NCBI GenBank assembly: GCA_027922465.2
Contig: BQMF02000745.1
Coordinates: 1 to 64,000, forward strand
Length of the DNA: 64,000 nt
DNA from: Turritopsis dohrnii
Taxonomy: Eukaryota > Cnidaria > Hydrozoa > Anthoathecata > Oceaniidae
Direction: 5' to 3'
Shown here: piece by piece, positions 48,701 through 59,200 of the stretch
How positions within the stretch are numbered: the first letter of the stretch is position 1
Layout: every line of letters begins with the position of its first letter
Made by a program: the position numbers and the translations under genes
The notes under the pieces: generated by a model
What the model saw: only the letters and a program-made list of their open reading frames with translations
Database searches by the model: none
What the model was told of the DNA's origin: nothing

Positions 48701-49722
48701 GTCTGGATTATATACATATATAACAAATTGCTTATTATTCTTAATCTTGAACTTGCTTGTTATAGATCCCCATTTATTTGATAATATGGTCATAAAAAAA
48801 TCAATCAGTGTAATACCTAGTAAGAAAAAGTTTATAAGGCATGTACGTATACATACTGGACAATTTATTTACAAATGATAACCGAGTGCACCATAAAAAA
48901 GTCCAGATGTTTGAAAAGGCATTTCTCAAAAACTAAAAGGCTTTTAGGCGAAAAATTAATTTAAGAGAATTGCTAAAAAATTTGATGCATCATGCAATAA
49001 ATTGGTTCATTCTTTAAAGTATAAAGAAAAAAACTTAGTATGAATAAAAGCATAATCTTGATTTTTTTTCTTCATTTTGGGATTGATGCATTGTACATTA
49101 CCACCCCTACTACAGAAATTCTCATGCCTGTTGATATCTGGACAACAAAACAAGAAAAAAGAAACTATTGTGATGTTATTTTACTTGGCCTCACCTTTGA
49201 ACAATACATGTTTTTTTTTTTATAAGCATATAAAAATCCGAAAACAGGCTCAGAGATGCTTAGGTCGAGAGCTTAATAAGGCTGAAAAAATGCTTGAGGG
49301 ATGCTTATATCCTAACATAAATTTTTCGAGGATGCTTACAAAAAATAGTGAATCAGGCTCAACCACTTGCAATTTTCACATAAACATTCAAAGTTTTTAT
49401 AAACATTCGAATTCCTAAGAAACATTCGAATTTTTTATTTAAACATTTGAATTGCAATGGCTTCACAAAAACAAAGTAGCTGTACTACAAAGTAACTAAT
49501 ATTTTTTTGTAGGCTCGAGGTAATGCTTAGTATATGCTTAATTTTTTCCCATATCTGAGCCTAGATATGCTTATAAGTGCAATGCTTATAAAAAAAAAAA
49601 CATGTACCTTAAACTAAGTAACATGGAATAACCAAAATTCCAATCAGTACTGCCAAAAAGAATAATTCCGTACGACATAAAGACTAAAACACTACCTGTG
49701 TGAAAGGGTCGAGGTTGCTCAT
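27781..49722 (-). CDS. ANLN: Anillin (20 coding exons)
   Basis: Coding exons: 49696-49722, 47290-47430, 36501-36722, 36205-36393, 35337-35537, 34327-35250, 32922-33137, 30995-31133, 30779-30895, 30641-30697, 30425-30551, 30295-30343, 29847-29894, 29356-29400, 29255-29276, 28986-29095, 28764-28850, 28543-28650, 28292-28464, 27781-27955. All have GT/AG borders and phases join without a stop to about 1058 residues (human anillin about 1120). The N-terminus DPFTQ-KLLERTQARKEA matches anillin. Residues about 131-260 are coiled coil and 261-568 a long disordered K/E/S-rich exon. Residues 641-907 form the anillin homology region (QALN...EGERLLLLA; RTSNFKLVG). A PH domain follows at about 905-1035 (GGYTAWNRRWC, VLYWRYPDDE, ARPHTFEL, YWVCADNKDDR.VWMDAI). 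Anillin scaffolds actin, myosin, RhoA and septins at the cytokinetic ring. The second intron (9.9... kb-scale, 36723-47289) is full of mobile elements and could hide an extra exon. Confidence 0.93.
27992..28197. mobile_element. TTAA-flanked MITE, copy 1 (anillin intron)
   Basis: Flanked by TTAA at 27988-27991 and 28198-28201. The right end ATAGTTCATTATCT is inverted relative to the left. The body shares long blocks (agctgagggttgca, cagctgtttattatt, gtggagattatctca) with the element at 46977-47194. Both copies sit in anillin introns. The TTAA duplication suggests a piggyBac- or Kolobok-type relative. Confidence 0.8.
31196..32900. other. Anillin intron, no further feature recognised
   Basis: AT-rich intronic DNA between exons 32922-33137 and 30995-31133. 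Open frames are short and none shows family features. No clear inverted-repeat element was found. Confidence 0.5.
33138..34326. other. Anillin intron, no further feature recognised
   Basis: About 1.2 kb of AT-rich intron between exons 34327-35250 and 32922-33137, with A-runs only. Confidence 0.5.
36919..36990. repeat. Possible hAT-type terminus
   Basis: CAGGGCTCCCAGCTG is the inverse of the TGGGAGCCCTG near 43656-43666. CAGGG...CCC ends are common in hAT-like elements. No 8 bp target duplication links the two sites, so they may be ends of different copies. About 6.7 kb of nested repeats lies between them, all in the same anillin intron. Confidence 0.35.
37249..37710. repeat. Direct repeats of about 100 bp flanking a tRNA-like sequence
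   Basis: The unit at 37249-37348 (gattttatgccaaaaaatgc, atattttatgcttttttt, gattttatgccc, gaggccag) recurs at 37607-37710. Related TTTTATGCC words occur near 43560-43655. The interval holds a tRNA-Glu-like sequence. This could be terminal direct repeats of a small element, or a duplication around a SINE insertion. Confidence 0.7.
37455..37527 (+). tRNA. tRNA-Glu(UUC)-like sequence, gene or SINE head
   Basis: A box tagtataGTGGTTA and B box GGGGTTCAATTCCCC sit at tRNA spacing. An acceptor stem (TCGCTGT with GCGGCGA, two G-U pairs, or shifted by one base), an anticodon stem CTTGT/GCGAG with loop ATTTCAT (anticodon TTC) and a T stem with four G-C pairs can be drawn. The D arm appears one base short. 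The direct repeats around it suggest a SINE-type insertion rather than a normal tRNA locus. Confidence 0.55.
38160..41445 (-). pseudogene. Degenerate LINE (endonuclease and reverse transcriptase), interrupted
   Basis: Pieces read on the minus strand, 5' to 3': 41445-41095 shows AP-endonuclease-like words in shifting frames (ILGICETNLDP, THMHGLGVYVRDKLP, HSCLCFRAFSY). 40006-39779 shows RT words (LFSDHQYGFCNACSTAYVLT, RAVALDISKSFE). 38635-38580 shows EYCCHIWAG, and 38350-38160 shows the tail (AWNALPSF, FKKNINRFF). Many frameshifts and stops make it inactive. It is a Jockey/CR1-like non-LTR element by word similarity only. It is split near 38610-39190 by a second LINE fragment. Confidence 0.75.
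38594..39185 (+). pseudogene. LINE 3' fragment nested in the antisense LINE
   Basis: A plus-strand frame of 138 codons (38594-39010) has LNKLQKVQNAAAGFVL, LSWLPVLERHEYAISVLAFKAL and FNDLPKSIRDIDKLNSFKSALKNYLL, the standard C-terminal signature of non-LTR retrotransposon polyproteins. The 3' untranslated part ends in a tattattattatta microsatellite tail (39169-39184), as in L2/CR1-type elements. It is 5'-truncated, as LINE insertions usually are. Confidence 0.8.
42400..42775. repeat. Dispersed repeat family, copy 2 (with TGACGTCA)
   Basis: Shares TGTAGAGCTTGAAAAACTGA, ATCGTCGATCAAAGATTTTG, TGACGTCATA (42594-42603) and ACGTCAGTTATCCCTATTGG with copies near 6875-7070, 56790-57090 and 62940-63180. 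It lies within the long anillin intron. Its left part (AAACCTTTACCGAGTTTAAC) matches the copy at 62940. Confidence 0.85.
43636..43870 (+). mobile_element. SINE-like body with GAGTGGGGCTAGCC tail
   Basis: A non-AT-rich block (gtgagggcaattgggtcgatg ... ctcctggaaagcagatgc) ends GAGTGGGGCTAGCC followed by an A-rich/TAAA tail (43856-43900). It shares the GAGTGGGG tail word with the SINE at 10700-10975. No tRNA A/B boxes are visible at its head, so it may be truncated. Confidence 0.4.
43965..44165. repeat. Second copy of an intronic segment
   Basis: The words gcaaatatagag, taagccactcta, cagtggaat, ggtagtaat and tggtcacaaccctgtca occur in the same order as at 41850-42160. This is a diverged duplication within the anillin intron. 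Confidence 0.65.
45151..46335. mobile_element. TTAA-flanked MITE-like element with poly-C
   Basis: Ends GGCCATGGTATCTAGAGG and the inverse of CTTAGATACCATGTCCT are flanked by TTAA at 45147-45150 and 46336-46339. Inside are a 28-C run (45177-45204) and the word AAACCTCCCTTTTGTAG in two direct copies plus one inverted copy (45640, 45697, 46068). Confidence 0.65.
45177..45204 (+). repeat. Poly-C run (28 C)
   Basis: Homopolymer inside the element at 45151-46335. Its length is likely unreliable in the assembly. Confidence 0.95.
46977..47194. mobile_element. TTAA-flanked MITE, copy 2 (anillin intron)
   Basis: Ends AGATAATGAACTAT and ATAGTTCATTATCTT are inverted and flanked by TTAA (46973-46976 and 47195-47198). 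It is the same family as 27992-28197. Confidence 0.8.
48279..48705. mobile_element. MITE-like element with CAGACCTTCCAACC ends
   Basis: The ends CAGACCTTCCAACC and GGTTGGCAGGTCTG are imperfect inverse copies, 427 bp apart. TTCACGCATTTT words are repeated near the left end. It lies in the first anillin intron. Confidence 0.55.
49206..49605. mobile_element. MITE-like element with ACATG-T(n)-ATAAGCAT ends
   Basis: 400 bp bounded by ACATGTTTTTTTTTTTATAA and its inverse. Subterminal words ggctcagagatgctta and taatgcttagtatatgctta are also inverted. It is in the first anillin intron, about 90 bp from exon 1. Confidence 0.65.
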
Positions 49723-50168
49723 CTTGCAATAGTCTTTAACAGCGTTAAAATAGGGGTAGTCTTCCTCCTTTAGTTCCTTTAGTTTTAAATTTTTAACTGC
49801 ATGTGTTATGTGTCGTTTGTTTTGAATTTTCAGGCGGTTCAGTTTTATCGCGTTTTGATTGGTTTCTCAAAATTCAAATACGGCGGCTTTGTCCTTATTT
49901 ATTTATTGACTGATTCGCAGACCCAGGCCATTTGAAGCAAAAATATGCGAGCGTGTTTTGTTTACATAATTTAGACTTGATAATTTAGACTTGATAATAA
50001 AATTTACAAGAACTTAAAAATTCTAGCATCCAAAACAGGCTAGTTGTGAGGAACAACAGGTTGTTGTGACGCTAGAGCTGAATTGAAGAGGTAACATTTT
50101 TCAAATTAGTGGTAGTACGAAACTTCTGAATATTACTGAGCTTAAACCTGTATCTAGTTATTTTAATA
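49723..50168. promoter_or_regulatory. Shared divergent promoter region, anillin / ethanolamine kinase
   Basis: 446 bp separate the two start codons, which face away from each other. An inverted CCAAT box (ATTGG at 49858-49862) and a TTTGAA element (49821-49826) lie 100-140 bp upstream of the anillin start. CCAAT plus CHR-like TTTGAA is a known layout in G2/M-expressed genes. The assignment here is inference from position and motif. Confidence 0.45.
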
Positions 50169-51284
50169 ATGTCTGATTCTGCGTCAACCCGACTTGATGG
50201 AATTGCTCACTTTGATGTAAAAATAACAGAAAAAAACCTTGATGAAACTGTTAAAACTTTAATTACTCATATTAAAAAGTCATGGGATATATCAATGTTG
50301 CAGAAGAAGTCATTTGATGATGGTATAACCAACAAGCTTTATGGATACTTTGTGAACACAGGAGATTTTAAGTGTTCAACTAGATATGGCGAGTATGGTC
50401 GCTCTGATATTGTTCTTGTCCGTATATATGGCATGAAGACTGAACTTTTCATTGACAGAGCTCAGGAGCTCAGAAACTTTCAAGAGTTATCAAAACATGA
50501 CCTTGCACCATCCTTGTATTGCACATTCAGCAATGGATATTGTTATCAGTATGTTGAAGGTTGTGTGTTGAATGCTCCTGATTTCCAAAAGCAGGACATT
50601 TTAGATGGATGTGCTAAATATATGGCAAGCCTACATTCTTTTGAGCTTTCTGAAAGTTACTTGAAATATCATCCCATGTCATCAACGTTATTTGAAATGA
50701 TTAAAAAATTTCTTACTTTAATCCCAAAGGAGTTCAGCTGTCCACAGAAGCAAAAAAGGTTTATTGAAAAAGGATTCACAGTGGAAACGTTGCAGGATGA
50801 AGCAAATATTGTTGAAAATGCTATATCAAAGTTAGATAATAAAAAGTTATCATTCTGTCATAATGATTTGCTTTGTGCCAACTTTATTTTAAATGAACAA
50901 CAAGAGAAACTTTTTGTCATTGATTATGAGTATGGAAGTCCAAATTATAGTGCTTATGATATTGCTAATAATTTCAATGAAATGGCTGGAATTGATAATG
51001 TTGATTACAGCCTTTTTCCAAGCAAAGCTACACAGATACGCTGGTTAAAATTATACTTAGAGCATTTAAAGGAGCTCAGTGATAGCGATGATGATATAAC
51101 CAATGATTCTGTTGAAGAATTGTATGTCCTTGTTAACAAATTCACATTAGCTTCACACTTATTTTGGGGCACATGGGCCTTGGTTCAGTCTCAATACTCT
51201 TTAATTGAGTTTGATTTTATGAGTTATGGCTTTACTCGTTTAAATGAATATTATAACAAAAAAGAAGAAGTTCTTTCGTTGTGA
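50169..51284 (+). CDS. ETNK: Ethanolamine kinase, single exon
   Basis: 371 residues, ATG to TGA without an intron. It phosphorylates ethanolamine with ATP, the first step of the CDP-ethanolamine branch of phosphatidylethanolamine synthesis, in the cytosol. The choline/ethanolamine kinase fold is recognised by GITNKLYGYFV (nucleotide loop), VLVRIYGMKTELFIDR, the catalytic CHNDLLCANFI box (H231-N232-D233) and VIDYEYGSPNYSAYDIANNFNE (metal-binding D252). RIYG.KTEL.IDR favours ethanolamine over choline kinases. Length is usual for the family. Relatives in animals generally have several exons, so the intronless state stands out. It may be an old retrocopy, though no poly-A tail or duplication is evident. 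The frame is intact and upstream sequence is shared with anillin. Confidence 0.93.
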   Translation: MSDSASTRLDGIAHFDVKITEKNLDETVKTLITHIKKSWDISMLQKKSFDDGITNKLYGYFVNTGDFKCSTRYGEYGRSDIVLVRIYGMKTELFIDRAQELRNFQELSKHDLAPSLYCTFSNGYCYQYVEGCVLNAPDFQKQDILDGCAKYMASLHSFELSESYLKYHPMSSTLFEMIKKFLTLIPKEFSCPQKQKRFIEKGFTVETLQDEANIVENAISKLDNKKLSFCHNDLLCANFILNEQQEKLFVIDYEYGSPNYSAYDIANNFNEMAGIDNVDYSLFPSKATQIRWLKLYLEHLKELSDSDDDITNDSVEELYVLVNKFTLASHLFWGTWALVQSQYSLIEFDFMSYGFTRLNEYYNKKEEVLSL

Positions 51285-52082
51285 ACTGGTTGTTTACCAA
51301 CTGATAGCGATTGATGCTATTAAAGATGCATTCCTTTTAAACTCTAAAGGTTATAAAGTGAAAAGACAAAAAAATACAAAACTGCATCAAAATCACAAGA
51401 ATTTTGTCCACATTCAAGTTCTCCACATTAGATTTATATTCTCTCAGCCACGTAAAATTCATTTTGGATATTATAATTTTGAATGTTTGAAAGTTTATAC
51501 AATATTATTTTATAGTAATAGTAAAAAATAATATAGTAATTTATATGACACTTTTGTATGACTTATTAGAAGAACAACTGTTTGAATTGATTTTAGTTTT
51601 CATTTCATGCATGCCTGAGGACTGATATATATAAACTGTTGCATTTTTATCATGCTGGATATCTGAAGTATGGATGCCCCTAAAAAAGTTAACATTTTTC
51701 GAAATAAAACACTAAAATCATGTTCTTTGTATATAATATGGATTTATGCTAGATGGACCAAGCCAGGTTTTATCAATTTGCAATAAATCACACACATCAT
51801 TGATGAATTTTGTTTGACTAAGGTCACATAATCTAATTAAATTGAACGTGCTGATGAGTAGTATTTTAGAACCAGCAACAGTAAAGCATCTGATATCAAT
51901 AATTTAGAATTTTTCATAGTTTACAAATCAGACAACTTCCATAAGGGAATTGACTCTATGATTTCGTCTACAATAGACACTTTTAATAATATGGATTTTT
52001 TTTTTGTTTTTGAATTTATTTTAACAAGGCAGGAGGGAACTGGCAGTGATATCCACTGATGTGGGCCTCCACCAGGAATGTA
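51285..52082. other. 3' region of the ethanolamine kinase gene
   Basis: AT-rich sequence with AATAAA-type signals (for example ataaaac near 51705, aataaat near 51783) that could serve as polyadenylation sites. No other gene. Confidence 0.4.
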
Positions 52083-52913
52083 TACTTTAATCGGAGAAAC
52101 TTTTGCGAGATAAACTTTCGCGAATTTCGCAAATTTGACCCTCTTTCGCGAAAGTTTATCCCGCGAAAAATTTCAAATCGCTCATTCGTGAAAGTTTATC
52201 TCGCGATATTTTGCTCTTATTTCCAATTCGCAAAAGTTTATCCAGTAAAATTTCGATTTTTTTTGCAATTTTTAAATTTTTTTAGCTACCAAAATGTCAG
52301 AGATCTATTTAAAAACCTATGATGTATATATATATAAGGGAGGGAAAGATTTGCCAATTTGATCTTCTTGAAAACATTTTTTTTCTTGTAACAAATCAGT
52401 CATATTTTATACACAGACTGTCAAATATTATTTATGTAAAAAACGTTTATCAGTCGTTGATAATGACAATATCAGTTGATTCCTTTCCCTGCAGTATATT
52501 ATTTCCGATTCACGGTTTCTTTAGTATGAGTATGACAATGGCGGCGACGATGAGGAGTGGGGACCAGAAGGTACTAGAAATGTTTGACGACGAACAATCT
52601 TTGTAGTTTTTGAACTAATTTTTATCTTCATTTTATTTGTAGTAAACGAAAAATACAGATTCGAATGCATGCATTTTGTCAATTTTCTGCATGGAAAATT
52701 CCTTTGTTTTCTAAAAACTGTTCTAAATTATTTCAAAAAATTCCTTCATTCGCGAAAGTTTATCTCGCGAAAATTTATCAAGTTCTTCATTCGCGAAAGT
52801 TTATCTAGCGAAATTTTGCAACTTTTCCAAATTCACGAAAGTTTATCCAAAACATTTCGCGAATTTTTGACCTCGCGAAAGTTTCTCCCACGAAAGTTTC
52901 TCCGATTAAAGTA
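52083..52913. mobile_element. MITE-like element with TACTTTAATCGGAGAAAC ends
   Basis: Inverted ends TACTTTAATCGGAGAAAC at 52083-52100 and its inverse at 52896-52913. Both flanks hold arrays of TTCGCGAAAGTTTATC words, about ten in total, many themselves palindromic (TTCGCGAA). The centre (52300-52660) is unrelated DNA. It has the same end word as 25653-25790. Confidence 0.75.
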
Positions 52914-53275
52914 CCTCAGATTTTAGGGCAGAGAACTTGCACATACTAGACTGATAGGACTGACACCATGTTCTGAGCAACTGTTGCTAAAAAGGGTTCT
53001 TGGTTTCATTGTGTGAAATATGGTTTCTTCAAATCAATAACAGCTTTCAAGATAATTATTCTTTAGATTTATATCAATCATAGAAAAATCAATCATAAGT
53101 CAAGTTTTCAAATTCTGTCAAGGGTCTAATCTAGAAAGGCAGGGCAGCATCCAGCGGAAGGGAGAAGGGCACATTATGAACATCAAAGGGCAACCTGAGA
53201 CTTATTTCGGTGGGTTAAACTGTGTTAATGATAGATTTTGCAATTAATTATTTTCATTTAAAGAACAAGAAAAAT

Positions 53276-56200
53276 ATGGCTGAAACAGAAGTCAAAGATA
53301 CTATGACTCTGCAAGAACTAGAACAGAATTTGTTGGACTTGATTCCGGATCTTACTGTGGCTGCAAAGAAACCATCTGTTCACAATCCTTTCATTTCAAA
53401 GTTGAAAATGAAAACAAGTGACAAAGTGAAGGTATTTATTTTATACATATTTTATATGTATGTTATATGCTTTTTAGAATGAATTCAATAATGATACAAA
53501 GTATTATCCTTTAGAGTGTTCTTTGTTTTCTTAAATCTTGCTAGGAAATGTGTCACTAAATCTGTAGCTTGATAAACGTTTTATATCAACATCTGTACTA
53601 CATCAAATGAATTCTTTTATTTGCCCCATTGCACAGAATATTGTATACCATTTATAATTTCATAATATATGATAGATTTATAAGCAAATTAAGTGATTAT
53701 AAAACATATGGTTGCCACAGTTGAGTATTGAGATAAGAGGGAAGAAAGCTTTCAGGAATGACTCAAAATACATTAGCTCATTATCAAAGATAACAGAGTG
53801 CATTAGAGTGATTTAAATCAATTGGCTGGCAGTTAATGGCTACATTGCCTAATTATGTCATATGTTTTATTTAGTGTCAACATAATTCAGATGATTTATC
53901 CAAAATGATGAGAGGCCAGTGATAATTCTAACATATTTGACAATACACCTAGACATCGATCTCCAAGAATCAACTTAAAGTACTGACTCATTTGTTTAAG
54001 TCATAAAATGAATGATGCTGAGATATTCAAAATATTTGATGAGATCTTACATATTCTGCATATCTCCACATTATATAAGTATGAAGAATGGAGGTCAGGG
54101 TTAGGTTTAGGATTAGGGTTAAGGAGCGATGAGCCATTTGTTCAGCATTTTTGTAAAATTCCTGAATAACTTTATCCTCAATTCTTTGATGATTATTACC
54201 CAAATGGATGAGGCCCTGGCATTTAGTTCCTGATATGTTTGTCAAAAACAATCCTCTCCTTGAAACAGCTATTATGAAGTTTATTCAATTGTAATATTAG
54301 ATGAATGATAGTAATTTTGATAGTTCTTTTTAAAATAAAACCCTAAGCTGTGTCATTATATTGTTTTTTTTTTAGATGGTGTTATTGTGCTTTCTAATAC
54401 CCATCCGCATGACTGCGCTTTGCTTGACATTTCTTGTTGGAGGATTATTGGCCAAGTTATTCCTCTTAGGCCATAAGGAGTCAGAAACCGCTATTCCATT
54501 CACTGGCATTCGAAGGTAAAAGTCAATGTCTTTCTCTCCAAAAATCTAAGCCACTTCACTGTGTAACTATGCTGCAGAAGTCTAAAGAATCTTTGTATGC
54601 CTCATTAATTATTACATTTAAGCATCAGTAAATGCTGCATATCTCTGTTATCTAGGTTTGGTCAACGCGTTGTGTGGTTTTTGGCTCGTTGTTGTGCATT
54701 TGCATGTGGTTTCCATCACATATCAATCAAAGGTGAACTGGCTGGTCCTCAGGAAGCACCAATTGTGGTTGTGGCTCCACATTCAACATTTATTGATGGA
54801 TTACCCCTTGGAATGCTTGGCTTGATGTCTGCTGTATCAAGAATAGAAAATCTATCAGTACCTGTCATTGGAAGTATGTGGCTTTTGTATATAATTAATT
54901 CTTAATACAATGCATATTTCTAAGTTGTAACTCAATTCTGTTTTTAGGAAAGCTTCTAGGATTTTGTTTGTGTCAATTCTATTTTCAAGTAATGCGTATA
55001 TTAATTTAAACACAATTGAAAAAAACTTTTTCATTTTTTTCTAAAGGGGGGATAAACAAGAAAATGGGGGTTGTTGTAGAAAAGGGGCGGTGTATAGAAA
55101 GTATTTCTAGGGTATTGAAATCTCAAACCGGTGTGAGTTCAGCATGACTCTTATGTAAAAACGCTTTCGTAGAGAGAGCCAGAAACTAGTAAATCTGTTA
55201 AACAGGTGTATCAGGTAAACGGAATGCCGATTTCAAACAGCTCAAAATCTCAAACTGGTTTGACTTCAGCACGGCTCTCATGTAAACGCACTTTAACTTT
55301 CAGTAACTTTGTTTAACATTTTCTACATTGCATGTTGAGAAGTGTAAGTATTTTCTTCTTTTCCAAGTAGTTCTATATGTTTAGAAAAATGAGTCATGTG
55401 CTTCCTTTTAAGATAATTCTGTAGGTTTAAATGTGTGAGTACTTTTCTTTCCTTTCAAGATAACTCATCTAATACTGTCCATGCTCTCCATTGTGCAGAA
55501 GAAGAGTTGCTAATAGCCATAAAAGTGGGTGAGGGGGTGGGGGTTGGCTGATTTTTTGAAAAGGGGTGAGGAGGGGAGCCACAAAAGGGGGGGGGATAGA
55601 AAACAAATGGGGGGCATACTGTTTCGGGAAGAAATATGTACATGTGCGGCGATTCGCTCATGCCAAAAGGAGGACGCGTGCGATCGTGTGCGATCCAAAA
55701 AGTTATTACTGCCTCGTTTTTTTTGCCTTTCCAGAGACAAGATAAAATAATAAAAGAAAAACATTTTCTTTAACTGAAAATTTATAAAGAAAACCACCTG
55801 CATTGATCCGAATGATACTTAAGAATTTTAGTCTTTGTTTACATTGTTTTACGTCATCATTCATACACAAGGCTATAGTTATTTAATACTTCGTTCAGCA
55901 TAACAGACATTCTCTATTTATTTCAGTTAAATACATCAGACGCTATATTAACATTTGTCTAGACAGTTAAGTAAAAGAAAGTATCGCGCCGCAACATGTA
56001 GCAACGTTTATGTTCAAGATGATTATATCATCACCACTTATGTTGATGACGTATTTATTCGCGTGGAATACCGGATGTATATTTCAATTTAAAGGAGAAC
56101 ATAGAAAATAGGAATATAAGAGGTAGATTAATTTGAGCAACGAAGAAGAGCTGTAGAAATAAGGAGAGGTGTGCACTAAAACATAAAAAAACATCTTACA

Positions 56201-59200
56201 AAGCTTCGTTAAAATGAAAATTTGCGAAGAAATAACTATTTCGTAAATCTCTCCACCGTTGTTCCGAAGAATTTGATTTGAATTTCTATTTACAATTTCG
56301 TTACAACAACGGAGGAGAGATATATTTTTACAATTGGAAGAGAGATACCAATCAAAAGTTGAAAGTTGTAACCAACTGTGGCATGGATTAATATGTTTTT
56401 ATAATTTTATATTTCTTTATGACATCACAGACCCGTCCCCAAAAATAATTAGGCCCAAATTTTTCATCACCCTATCGCCTGTTGTTACCAATTGTGGCAT
56501 GGATTAATATGTTTTTATAATTTTATATTTCTTTATGACATCACGGACCCGTCCCCAAAAATAATTAGGCCCAAATTTTTCATCACCCTATCGCCTGTTG
56601 TTACCAATTGTGGCATGGATTAATATGTTTTTTGATAAAATAAAAAGGCAATCCTTAGATTTGTTGTATCACAATTGTTATTAGTTTATGCCTATCATGG
56701 TATTTATATATAACTTGCCACCAAGTCGGCGTAGCTTGTCGCCCATGTTCAGCTTGCATTGAGTTCACCAAAAATAAAATAAAGGAATTGGCAACAAAAA
56801 TGTTCCCATGTTGTAGAGGTCAAAAAACTGATCAAAAAAGTGTATGAGATTGTTTTGCTACGACCAACTGCTACAGAGATATTATGTACAGATCAAAAAT
56901 TTTGATGACGTCACGGACCCGCACCCAAAAATAATTAAGCCCAAATTTTTCATCACCCCGTCACCTGTATCTCGGACCCCAAAATATGTCAGTTATCCCT
57001 ATTGGTTACCAAGATAATTTTCCCTGAATTTTGCATTTGATTGGGGAAGTAATGCGTTGGTTTCGGACTGACGTCGTCCAGAAGAAAAGAAACAATTTTT
57101 CTCACAGCTCAATCTGCCATTTTGCGTAACAGACAAACAGAGAATCGGCTATTAACTAGCTGCCAAGGTGCTGTTGCTTGAGATGAGATGTTAGATATGT
57201 TGACATTTGTTATTGAGGGGCAGCTATTCAAAACGTAACAAATTAATCCTTTTCAACTAGGAGATTCCTGAGGTTATCATGTTTATGTCAAACCCACCCC
57301 CAATAACATGAGGACTTACCTTTTATCCATTTCAATAATGTTGTCAAAACATGACCTTTTGCCAAACCTAACCCCGAGTGGAAGCCGCTCCTTCAGTAGT
57401 AGAAAACCTTGATTATTGGACTATCTACATCTAGCCCTTGGCTACTACAAGGCCATGATTTGCACACAATAATAAAGGTACTAATATCACTAAAAGCCCA
57501 ATAGATTGAAATGCAAAATCAGTTGCCAAAAATATACATACTTTTAAACGGTAGTTTAAATCACATATGCATTACACTATAATAAATATTAAAAGCCTCA
57601 TCAAAAAACGTGTCCAGGTGAACAAAGATTTACAGAAATGCTGGCAATAGAAAACACAATCAAACTTTGATATCTTTTTTTTTTTTTTTGTATTTGGTGA
57701 ACCACTTGCACTCTTACTACTTGAGACCATTTTATTAGTTAACTTCAGAACTAGACCGTATTCAAACATAATGAGGAAACCAGGCTATCACTGGATACAA
57801 TCAGCTGTTATCACACCCAACTAAAAAGCACAAATAAACTACAACTATTCGTATGGAACTTTCAAAATAGCTGAAATAATGATATAGTTAAGCTAGCCAC
57901 ATTCTGGACCAACATGTTGGTTCAAGAACGTGTTGGCGAGCAAGCATCAGACAAACTTTGCTCTCCTTCCCTGCTAATCAAATAATGACATAAGAATCAT
58001 ATTTTTGAGTGGGAAGTTTCTGTCTTTGTTTTTCTAGTATTTTGTTCGAATTTATTGATTTCATAGATTGTGTTCGTTTGTTTCAACCAGTATCTGTGAA
58101 GAGAACTCAAAGAGATTCCAGGCTTCACGTTGTAAAGGAGATTAAAAGACGTGCTAAAGATGGTACCTGGCCACCAATTATCATTTTTCCTGAAGGTAAA
58201 ATTTTATCACTTGTTTTGTTGCTTTTTTGAATTTTTAAATTTTTAAATTTTGCTCAATGTGCATTAAACCAAGTGATTTTCTTTATTGACATTTTCAGTT
58301 CTGATTTTGTTTTATTTCTGAAATGAGAGATGTGTGATTATTTGAACGTTTGCAGACTCCTTGGAGACTAACCATCCAATTACTTTCAAGGTACTTGTAC
58401 AAATCGTCAATGTCTTATAACCTTCAAGCCAGGTATATCCTTTCTTAACTCTGGAAGTGTTATCCTAACATGTCTATTTTGTCTGTGTGAGATGTCAGTG
58501 TATTATGTTACTTCCACAGGTGCGTTTTATCCTGGGGTGGCCGTACAACCTGTTCTTCTTCGCTTCACTGATGAACTGGTATGTATCAGTGCGTTGTTGA
58601 GAATCATTCCTATAGTTGATGAACTAGCAACACTATATGAACACAGCATGTAAATAAGATTTTTTAATGAGGCCTTACATTGGTTTGGATCTTTACTATT
58701 AATGAAAATAAGTTTGATTAAATTCATTGATTCTTTGTCTTCATCTTTTATTGATTTGCAAAGGATTTTACATCATGGAGCTGGATTGGACCAGGAACGT
58801 AAGTATGAACTGAAAGCAAGATTTTTTTTGTTTTTTGCTTCCCTTAAAAATTAAGCATTACTCCTTTTTTATTTCGAAGTGAGAAAGACATTCGAAAGAT
58901 TTTTGTCAATCATTTCGTGTTCAAGTCTTTTAAAGTTTCATTTTGCAGATTTCCGAAACATATACTTTGTGTTGTGATTTTCAATCCTTCTACTTGCAAA
59001 TGGAAATTCCATGAGGTTACAAGAATATTTCACTAAAATTGTTGGCCCTATAAAATTTAGGTCTTTATTTGTAATTTTTCAGAGGATGATCAATGTATCT
59101 TGATATTGTTTTTATTTTATCGTTTTCTTCCAGGTTTTTTCTTCTTTGTATAATGATGTCAAGGTTGAATAATAATATGGAAATCCAGGTAACACGATGA

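Noticed and set aside
54948..54988. Extra LPCAT exon after exon 3
   Set aside because: It has splice-like borders, but joining it breaks the phase into exon 4. The direct 54873-58067 join restores the family sequence.
58361..58390. LPCAT exon starting at 58361 with a variant acyltransferase motif III
   Set aside because: Using the later acceptor (58391) restores the standard EGT motif and the following TFKPG in phase with both neighbours.
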